NCBI RefSeq assembly: GCF_014635285.1
Contig: NZ_BMCR01000002.1
Coordinates: 682,001-746,000 of the forward strand
Source of the DNA: Stappia taiwanensis
GTDB lineage: Bacteria > Pseudomonadota > Alphaproteobacteria > Rhizobiales > Stappiaceae
DNA: 64,000 nucleotides
Direction of reading: 5' to 3'
Shown here: piece after piece, positions 26,675 through 35,200 of the stretch
Layout: every line of letters starts with the position of its first letter
How positions within the stretch are numbered: the first letter of the stretch is position 1
Notes under the pieces: model-generated
Told to the model about the DNA's origin: nothing
Seen by the model: only the letters and a program-made list of their open reading frames with translations
Databases searched by the model: none
Position numbers and translations under genes: made by a program

Positions 26675-27475
26675 ATGAGTGTCGGTCCCCTTCCCATCGC
26701 GCCCTATCGCCGGCTCTGGCTTTACGGGGTGGTCGCCAGCGTCCTGTTCTTTCTGGTCGCACCGATCTTCATCGTCATTCCGATTTCCTTCTCGGATTCG
26801 GAATTCCTGGAATTCCCGCCGCGCGGCTTTTCCTTGCGCTGGTACGCGGCCTATTTCAGCGATCCGCAATGGATGGCGGCAACCCGCGTGTCACTGATCG
26901 CCGCCAGCTTGACGGTGCTGTTCGCAACCCCGCTGGGCACGGCCGCCGCCTACGCCATTCACCGGGCGCAAAGCCGCTGGGTGCGGTCCCTGCATGTGTT
27001 GATGCTCCTGCCGCAGATGGTGCCGTTGATCCTGATCGGCATCGGCCTGTTCTACGTCTACATCCAGCTTGGCCTGGTGAACTCGATGCTCGGCATCGTC
27101 CTGGCCCACACCCTGCTGGCGACCCCGTTCGTCGTCGTCACGGTGCTGGCGGGCCTGCAGAGCTTCGACATGACGCAGGAAAAGGTCGCCCGCAGCCTCG
27201 GCGCGTCCTGGCCGGTGGCCTTCTTCACCGTGACCCTGCCGCAGATCCGCCTGTCGGTGGTCTCCGGCGCGTTCTTCGCCTTCATCACCTCCCTGGATGA
27301 AGTGGTGATCGGACTGTTTGTCGCCGGCGGCGACAACACGGTGTTGACCCGGCGGATGTTCCTGTCGCTGCGCGATCAGATCGAACCGACCATCGCCGCG
27401 ATTTCCTCGTTGCTGATCGTCATCACCCTGGCCGCGCTGATCGCCGTCGCCCTGTTCGCCCGCAAGGCGGACTGA
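26675..27475 (+). CDS. ABC transporter permease (PotC-type)
   Basis: 266 residues, six predicted membrane segments, with the coupling loop RSLGASWPVAFFTVTLPQ near residue 175. It is the second channel subunit of the importer. Its last 48 coding bases and the terminator behind it are repeated at 29070-29194. Confidence 0.93.
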   Translation: MSVGPLPIAPYRRLWLYGVVASVLFFLVAPIFIVIPISFSDSEFLEFPPRGFSLRWYAAYFSDPQWMAATRVSLIAASLTVLFATPLGTAAAYAIHRAQSRWVRSLHVLMLLPQMVPLILIGIGLFYVYIQLGLVNSMLGIVLAHTLLATPFVVVTVLAGLQSFDMTQEKVARSLGASWPVAFFTVTLPQIRLSVVSGAFFAFITSLDEVVIGLFVAGGDNTVLTRRMFLSLRDQIEPTIAAISSLLIVITLAALIAVALFARKAD

Positions 27476-27508
27476 CCGCCTCACGCGGCAAGCGACGGGC
27501 CCACAGAA

Positions 27509-27552
27509 ACGAAAACAGCCTGCGTTCCGACCGGGACGCAGGCTGTTTTCGT
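27509..27552. terminator. Terminator of the ABC transporter operon (copy A)
   Basis: A 20-bp stem (ACGAAAACAGCCTGCGTTCC with its complement, one G-U pair) and a GACC loop. The stem base contains AAAA/TTTT, so it can act in both directions. A close copy lies at 29153-29192. Confidence 0.75.
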
Positions 27553-27580
27553 CTCCAAAGGAAGAGAGGACAAGGCCGGC

Positions 27581-27673
27581 GCACTTGAGCGCATCACCGC
27601 CCCTGGCTTCACCACCGGCGTCGATCTGGCGGCCCTTGCCGAGGCGGAGCGGATCGCAAGCAAGATCCCCTGA
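27581..27673 (+). pseudogene. Relic of the mvaB 3' end (duplicated copy)
   Basis: These 93 bases align without gaps to 21283-21375, the last 31 codons of HMG-CoA lyase including its stop. The offset is exactly 6298, and the block starts at the first base after the original 6298-bp unit ends. It is not a gene; it marks the left end of a tandem duplicate. Substitutions are scattered, so the duplication is not recent. Confidence 0.85.
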
Positions 27674-27707
27674 CCGGCCCCCGCCCGCCCGGCGGCTGGG
27701 GCAAAGC

Positions 27708-27811
27708 TCAGGAGAACGCCTCGGTCACCATCCACAGGATACGCGCCTCGGTGGTGCCATTGTTGGCGAAGCGGTGCGGGCACGGGCCTTCGAAGCGGAA
27801 CGCATCGCCGG
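27708..27811 (-). pseudogene. Relic of the XRE-cupin regulator 3' end
   Basis: Aligns at the same 6298 offset to 21410-21513, the C-terminal 34 codons of the cupin domain. Homology stops abruptly after CGCATCGCCGG, where the copy jumps to oxidoreductase sequence. HTH and most of the cupin are missing. Confidence 0.8.
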
Positions 27812-27814
27812 CAC

Positions 27815-27968
27815 CCGAGGAAGGGTTGTTCGCCGCTATCGGCTACAATGGGTGCAGCAGGTCGCCCCCCAAACCCATCGACGTTATGCAAGAGCCCATT
27901 GCACGCGAGAAAATACCCTTGCCGCCCGCTGCAACCCACGTGCATAAGTCGGGAGAGGAGAACTGACA
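27815..27968 (+). pseudogene. Relic of the oxidoreductase 3' region and leader of the binding protein
   Basis: Two pieces: about 27815-27852 corresponds to 23178-23215 (the GLFAAIGYNG codons), and about 27861-27968 corresponds to about 23419-23526, the intergenic leader with its ribosome-binding region (GGAGAGGAGAA). About 200 bases between them have been lost. Confidence 0.75.
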
Positions 27969-27969
27969 T

Positions 27970-29046
27970 ATGCACCTTCCCATCAAACTCGCCGCCGGCA
28001 CGGTGCTGGCCTTCACCGCCGCTGGCACGGCGCAGGAAGTCACTGTGGCATCCTGGGGCGACTCCCATCGGACCGCCCAATCGGTCCAGCTCGCCAAGGA
28101 TGGCGAGGGCGACGTGCCGGGGGCGATGTCGTTGCCGCCCGAAACCAGAATTCTGGAACGCCTCCGGAGAAGAGAAGACGTTCAGCTCGCAGGGTGGCCG
28201 TCTAACGTCCTAGTGGGCTTTCTCATTGGTTGCGGTATAATATTGCTCAGTGAAACAGCCTATGATCGCTTTAAAAAACATGCAGACTATAAAATGCAGA
28301 TTAGAGAGATAGGCATTCGTCTCGACGCGTCCGACAGCGAAATAGAAGAGATCGGCGATAAAATCCCAGATATCGCCTACGCGTTAAGCATTCCCATAGA
28401 GCACGTCATTGAGGCACTTCGCGCAATCCGGCACGCCGGAGTGAAAAATTACGACGAGGCCTGGCTGAGGTTGCGGCCGACCATCAAAGCCTCCAGGTTC
28501 TCCGGTGCGTCGTTCGAGGACACGGCAGAAACACTTAAAATGGTGTCTAGGGCGTTGAACATCGATGCCCAAGCTCTTCCACGCGTCGTCGACAAGATCC
28601 TGGCGGTAGGCCGAGAGAAAGACATCAGCTCCAGAGATCTTCTCGAACATCTGCCCGATGTCCTGCCAACTGCCGTAGATGACCGCGGCTACACCGGAGT
28701 GCTCGGATTGGAGCAGATCATCGCCGACCTTCAGACCGTTAGCGGTCAGGTCCGTCTCAACAGGATAGCCGTGGAACAGCTGGAGGCCTTTTATTCCGAG
28801 TTCTCCTCCGAGGAGTTCCACCAGCGTTTGGAAGAAGCAGGCTATGATGTGAAGGGCGCTCTGAAGGACGCTGACAAGGCAGGCGCGAGCAAAGGCACGG
28901 CCCTACTGAATCTGATTGCCGACGATGTTCTCGAGACCCCCGAGCTCATCCCGCAGTTGTTTCACAATGAACAATCCGCCGCCGCCGCCAAGGCGATCCT
29001 GCTCAATCCGGAGGAGTGGAGGCGAAACAGGCCGTCAGTTGACTAG
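27970..29046 (+). CDS. Chimeric protein: binding-protein signal peptide fused to phage tail tape-measure-like domain
   Basis: 358 residues. Residues 1-37 copy the signal peptide and first mature residues of the binding protein at 23528; residues about 38-47 (SVQLAKDGEG) copy its middle, joined in frame. From about residue 48 the sequence is unrelated and less GC-rich. A hydrophobic segment (VLVGFLIGCGIILLS, about 80-94) leads into an alpha-helical region. Its order of features (an FKKHADYKMQIREIGI start, EALRAIRHAGV, then RDLLEHLPDVLPTA and LLNLIADDVLETPELIPQLF) resembles the core of phage tail tape-measure proteins. Start and ribosome site come from the duplicated leader. Whether it is expressed is unknown; the frame is free of stops for 358 codons. 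Confidence 0.6.
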   Translation: MHLPIKLAAGTVLAFTAAGTAQEVTVASWGDSHRTAQSVQLAKDGEGDVPGAMSLPPETRILERLRRREDVQLAGWPSNVLVGFLIGCGIILLSETAYDRFKKHADYKMQIREIGIRLDASDSEIEEIGDKIPDIAYALSIPIEHVIEALRAIRHAGVKNYDEAWLRLRPTIKASRFSGASFEDTAETLKMVSRALNIDAQALPRVVDKILAVGREKDISSRDLLEHLPDVLPTAVDDRGYTGVLGLEQIIADLQTVSGQVRLNRIAVEQLEAFYSEFSSEEFHQRLEEAGYDVKGALKDADKAGASKGTALLNLIADDVLETPELIPQLFHNEQSAAAAKAILLNPEEWRRNRPSVD

Positions 29047-29069
29047 GAATCGCCATCCGGGACAGTCGG

Positions 29070-29117
29070 CTGGCCGCGCTGATCGCCGTCGCCCTGTTCG
29101 CCCGCAAGGCGGACTGA
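29070..29117 (+). pseudogene. Relic of the PotC-type permease 3' end
   Basis: Matches 27428-27475, the last 15 codons and stop of the second permease, at offset 1642, and runs on into the copied terminator. It is the right-hand remnant of the tandem duplicate, on the far side of the foreign insert. Confidence 0.85.
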
Positions 29118-29152
29118 CCGCCTCTCGCGGCAAACGACGGGCCCACAGAAAC

Positions 29153-29192
29153 GAAAACAGCCTGCGTCCCGACCGGGGCGCAGGCTGTTTTC
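29153..29192. terminator. Terminator (copy B)
   Basis: GAAAACAGCCTGCGTCCC, loop GACC, then the complementary arm: an 18-bp stem with one G-U pair. It differs from copy A by substitutions that keep pairing. It now separates the chimeric gene from the convergent autotransporter gene. Confidence 0.7.
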
Positions 29193-29246
29193 ATGTCCGG
29201 CAGAGAGAAAGGACCGGCACACTGTGGCGCCGGCCTTCTTGCGAGA

Positions 29247-32200
29247 TCAGAACCGCATCTTCATCCGGGCATAGCCGCCGAACTGGGACGAGTTCTCCGA
29301 AAAGGCGGTCTGCCCGAGCAGCGACAGGGAGAGCCGGTCGCTGAGGTCGGCATTGAGCCCGGCCTCCAGCTCGCCGATGAAGCGATCGCTGGTGCTGGCA
29401 ACCGTCAGGTCGTTGAACATGCTGCCACTGCCGACAAGCCGGGAGGTGGTGGTGATCTCCGGATCGGTGAGCGCGGCAGTCACACCGGCCCGCAGGAACA
29501 CCACCGCAGACTGCTCCGACCACTTGAAGGACTTGCCCACCTCGATCGACGGCCGCAGGGCAACGAAGGTATGCGACAGCGCATCCACCTGCCAGTTCAG
29601 GCCCCCAGCTCCGCTTTCGGTCATCGCATCCTGCCAGATCTGCGTGACGGCGAGCGCCGCGCTTGGCTTGGCATAGAAGGTGTTGTGCTCGAACACCGCC
29701 GCGATCCGCGCCGCCGCCGACAGGTAGCGGCCATCGAGATCACCCAGTGCCTGGTTGGTCACGCCCCCCAGGACGTAGTTGCGCTTGTGATCGTAGCTGT
29801 AGGTACCGCCGCTGAGGGTGCCGGACAGGGTGTAGTTGTCGATCTCGTGCTTCAAGGCCACACCGGCGCTGATCCGGTAGCCGTTCTGCGAGAAGTTGCT
29901 GCCCTTGACGGAGACATCCTCATACTGGCCAGCGAACTCGACGAAGGTTCCGTCGAAGATCTCATGCTGGCCGCCAAGCGCGATACCGGTGATCACCTCG
30001 TCGAAGCCCGGGTTGCCATTGGTCGCACCCTGGTTCTGCTTCGACCCGAGCGCCTGCGACCAGAGGCATTCGCGCTGCCGGTAGAACGGGATCTCCGCGT
30101 TCGGGTCCAGTTCCGGACAGCTTTGCAGCAAACCGCGCAATGCCCGTGCGGCGGAGATGGCACCGGCGGCGCTGACCGAGCTTTCGTCCAGCACATGCTC
30201 GCCGTAGATCCCCTCCAGCTCCGCCACCGAACCGGCATTGAGCGCCCGGTTTCCGACCTGCGACAGCGCCTTGCTGGTGTCGTCGTCCGCAGAGGCATCG
30301 CGCACCGCCGTCATGGCTGCATCGAAGAACTCGGCAAAGCGCAACGACCGGTTGCCAAGGGTCGCACCGGTCGCCTGACCGGAGTAGTCGACCTCGTAGC
30401 TCAGTTGCAGCGTGGTGTTGCTGTCCTGGCTCGGATCGAGCGTGTATTTGACCGCCGGCTTGCCACTCAGCACCACCTTGCTGACGTCCATGGACCCGCC
30501 GTTCTGGGTGTGCAGGATCGCCACGCTGCCCTTGTCGCCACTGGCCAGGGTGTTGGAGCCGATCCAGTTGGGCGTGATCGAGCCGCTGCCGAAGTCGGCC
30601 TTGCCGGTGCCGCCGGCGAAATCGACGGTGAGCACATCCGCCGAGGGGGCCGCAACGCTTGCGCCGTCGGTGGTCATGTCCACCAGCAGCGTGCCGTCGG
30701 ATGTCTGGAGGAAGCCGGTCTTGGTGCGCAGCGTGGTCGTACCGACTTTCCCCACCCCATGGGCCGACATCGTGCCGTGATTGTACATCTTCACCGAAGT
30801 CGACGAGCCGAGATCGATGCTGTCGCCCATGGCAAGGACACCGCCCTTGTCGTTCATCAGCAAATGCGCCTTGGTGTCGTTGAGCTTGATCGAGCCGGAC
30901 AGAAGGCCAGTGTTGCGGATCGCCAGGCTGGCCGCATCGTCATTGGCAATCACCACCGACGAAAAGCTGGCGCTGGTCAGAGTGCCGTCGTTGGTGATCC
31001 AGTTGCCCTTGAAATCCGGGTTGCTGTCGGTGGTGGTGACGTTGTCATTGCGGCCGCCAAGAATGGCGATCGTTTCATAGGCATCGGCGTTGGTGGTGGA
31101 AACGGTCGCGCCCTTGGCGATCGTCACATGCACCTGCCCGTCGGTTGCCGAGGCCTCCGCGTCGGTCTTGCTCTCGCCGGTCTGGGCAAGGATCGCGCGG
31201 CCGTGCTTGCCGCCCGCCGTAACCGTGCCGGAGACGGAGATGGAAACCCCCTTGGAGACGGAATCGTCGCCGCCGGCCGCGCTCTGGGCAAAGATGCCGG
31301 CCGCGTTGTCGCCGCTGACGGAGACCGTGCCGGACACATCGACCGACACCGCGCCACTGTCACCCTTGGCGCCCTCACTGCCGACCTCACCCTCGAACTC
31401 GATATCGGTCCCGCCAACGCCGGAGGAATAGGATCCCCGGCCGCCGCCGCCGCCGCCGACCGACTGGGCGAAGATGCCATGTGCCGTATCGCCACTGGTG
31501 ACGATGCTGCCATCGGAGGAAATCGAGACATCGCCACCATTGCCGCCGCCGCCGGTCGACGCCGTTCCAACCGCCATCACGCCCAGGGTCTGCTCGAAGC
31601 TGTCGAGGCTGGCGATGATGGTCGATTCCAGATCGCCAGCGGCGCCGCCACCACCGCCGACCGACTGGGCAAAGATGCCCATCGCCCGATCACCGGAGGT
31701 CTTGATGCCCTTGTTGTTCTTGACCGTGACGCTGCCGCCGTCGCCGCCATCGCTGCCCGAGCCGGTCACCGTCGCCGAGTTGAGAAGCCCCTGGGATCCG
31801 TCGCCGCCGGCACCGCCGCCGCCGCCGACCGACTGGGCGTAGATCGCCGTGGCATCGCTGCCGGTGGTGATGATCCCGCCATCGTTGGTGACCAGCACCT
31901 CGCCGCCATTGCTCGCCTGACCGGCCGAGCCACCGATATCGACGGAAAAGCCTTCGAACAGGCTCTTCCAATCCTCATACTGTTCCTTGACTTCCTTGGC
32001 CTGGTTGATCTGCTCGTAGAGCTCGTAGATATCGGCCGCCCAGCCCTCAAGACCCGGGCTGCCATTGCCGCCGGTGCCGCCGCCGCCACCGACAGATTGG
32101 GCGAAGATGCCGTAGGACACATCGCCCGCGGTCTGGATCTGCGCCGAATTGGACACCGTGACCGTATCGCCATGGCCACCGCCGCTGCCGCTGCCGCCCA

Positions 32201-35200
32201 TGGTGACCGCCAGCGAAAAGCCCGAGCCTTCCAGATCCTCCGGTTTCTTGGTGTAGCCGACGGTATAGGACCCGGCACTGCCGCCATCGCCGCCGCCGCC
32301 GCCGACCGACTGGGCGAAGATGCCATTCGATGAGCCGGATTTGGTGGAGATATTGCCCGAGTTGTCGATCGTCACTTTGCCGGCGTCGCTGCCCGGACCG
32401 CCGCTGCCGCCCACATGGACATTGGCATTGACCTTGAAGGTCTCGTCCTTGTCGATGGCGAAGTCGCCCAGGAAGGCAATGCCCGAGCCACCGTCGCCGC
32501 CGTTGCCACCAATCGACTGGGCGTAGATGCCGTCCGCCGAACCGCCGGTGGTGGTCAGCGTCTTGGTGTTGGTGACGCTGACGTCGCCGCCAACGGCGCC
32601 GCCGCCACCGCCTCCGCCCACGGTGATGGTGCTTTGCAGGTTCGATCCGGTGCTGAGCGAAGCCGTCACCGCATAGCTGCTGCCGCCGCTGCCGCCGTTG
32701 CCGCCAACCGACTGGGCGTAGATCGCATCGGCATAGTGACCGCTGGTGGTGATCGCGCCGTCGTTGTTGATTTCCACGGCTCCGCCGACGCCGCTGTCGC
32801 CGCCATCGCCGCCAATCGCCAGATCGAACGTACCGCCGCCCTCGGTCGAGACGTTGAGCGTTCCGGCGTAGACGACACCACCCGCGCCGCCATCGCCGCC
32901 AATGCTCAGGGCCGAAAGGCCGGCGGATCCGAACCCGGTGGTGCTGACCGTTCCCGAATTGGCCACGGTCACCTTGTCGGCCTTGCCGCCCTTGCCGCCA
33001 TCACCGCCGAGCGAGACATTGATCGCGCCGGAGACCTCGCCGGCGCTTACCGAGCCATTGACCAGCACGCCGGCCTTGCCGCCGCTGCCGCCCTGGCTAA
33101 GCCCAAGAACGCCCGCCGCCAGGTTGCCGGCAGTGGAAATGCCGCCCTTGTTGGTGATGTCGACCGTGCCGCCAGTTCCGCCATCGCCGCCGGACGCACC
33201 AACCGCGACATTGACCGAGGCCATCGACGCCGCGCCATTGACCGTCAGACCGCCGGCACCACCGCCACCGCCCATGCTCTGGGCGAGAATGCCGACCGCC
33301 GCATCGCCGGTCGTCGTCAGGTCGCCTTCGCTTGTCACCGTGACCGCATTGCCCGCACCGCCCGAGGCGCCATCACCGCCATGGGTGTAGCTGGCCGAGG
33401 CCAGGGAGATGTCACCGTGGATCGTGGTGCCACCACTGCCGCCGCCACCGCCGAGCGACTGGGCGAGGATCGCGTAGGCGAAGGAGCCCTTGGTCTCGAT
33501 CGCCCCGAAGCTGGAGACATCGACCGTGCCGGCCGCTTCGCCATCGCCGCCAAGCTGACCCAGCATCTGCGAGGCGAGATCGAGGCCGATCATGCCGGAG
33601 ATGGTGCTCCCGGCCTTGCCGCCACCACCGCCCAGGCTCTGGGCCGAGATACCGGTGGAATGATCGCCAGCGGTGATGATCTTGCCTTTCGACGTCACCG
33701 AGACGGTTCCGCCGGCACCGCCCGCGCCACCTTCCGCGCCCATGAGGCCGACTTGTTGGCTCATCTCCAGATCGCCAACGCCGGCGGAATAGATGTTGCT
33801 GGAGTGGCCGCCGCCGCCGCCGATCGACTGGGCAAGGATGCCATCGGCATCGTGACCGCTCGTGGTGATCGCCGCGCTGGAGGTCAGGTCGACCTCGCCG
33901 CCATCGCCGCCATCGCCGCCATCGGCCCCCATATCGTGATTGATCTTGATATCGGCGATGCTGACATCGGCATGGGTACCAGACGACCCGCCGCCGCCGC
34001 CGACGCTTTGCAGGAGAACACCGGTGGCGCTGTCCCCTTCGGTGGTGATCGACCCGCCGAGCGATCCCTTCACCGTTCGCCCGTCATGGTGATGGCTGCC
34101 ATTCGTGGCACCGGTCTGGGTGCCGAAGGTGAGACCGACATCGATCTCGGTGACCGTGCCGCCGGTGCCGCCGCCGCCACCAATCGACTGCGCCACGAAC
34201 CCACGAGCCTGCGCACCCTTGGTGTGGATCATGTCCTTGTCAGTGCCGGTGAAGCTGATATTGCCGCCGGACCCGCCGTCGCCGCCGGTCGAGCCGACCC
34301 CGGTGGTCCCGATTCCCAGGTTGAGCTTGAAGGTGCCGCCGCCCTTGCCGCCGCCGCCGCCAATGCTCTGCAACAGCACGCCATCGGCGAACTGGCCTTC
34401 TGTCGTCACTGACAGCCCATCGCCCGAACCGGTCAGGGAGACATCCTTGCCACCGCCGCCATCGCCCCCGTTGCCGCCAATCGCCTCCAGTCCGCTGGGT
34501 GAATGGGCATTGCCGCCACCAGCGCCGATGCTGGCGACATAAACACCCATCGAGCTGTCGCCCTTGGTGGTAACCGTGACACCGTTCACCGAAAGATCGG
34601 CAGTGCCGCCATCACCGCCCGGGCCACCGGCGCCGCCGGTCGTCAGCACACCGCCATTGGCGCCACTGGCACCGCCACCGCCACCGACACTGATCAGCCC
34701 CACACCGATGGAATTGACCCCATCGGTGGAAAACGTGCTCTTGGTCAGGTCGACCGTCACCGCACCACCATCGCCGCCGGCACCGCCATCGCCGCCCATG
34801 GCATCAAAGCCATCGGAGCTGCTGCCCTTGCCGCCGCCGCCGCCAACGCTGATCGCCTCGAAGGCCGCCGCATGCGCTCCGGTCGTCGTCACCGTCACCG
34901 AGGACAGCGTCGCCGTCACCGTCCCGGCATCGCCGCCGCTATGGCCACTGGCACCATAGGCGACAAAACCGCTGGTGGATCCGGAGGCACCGGAAAAACC
35001 GCCGACGCTCTGCAACAGGATGCCGTTGGATTCCGCGCCTGCCGTCGTCACCGAGCTATCCGACAGGGTCAGCGTCACATTGCCGCCCGGCCCGGGCCCC
35101 TCGGATTCGCCGCCATGGGAATGAAAGGTGCCGTCACCATCGCCGGCATCGCCGCCTGCTCCGCCCAGGCTGAGCATGTGAATGCCCACCGCCTGCTTGC

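Noticed and set aside
28384-28821. 145-codon minus-strand frame inside the chimeric gene insert
   Set aside because: No motif or ribosome site, and the plus strand shows coherent tape-measure-like sequence over the same bases.
27581-29194. Insertion sequence or transposon explanation for the repeated segments
   Set aside because: No transposase, terminal inverted repeats or target-site duplications are visible; the constant 6298 offset at the left end is better explained by tandem duplication followed by deletion.
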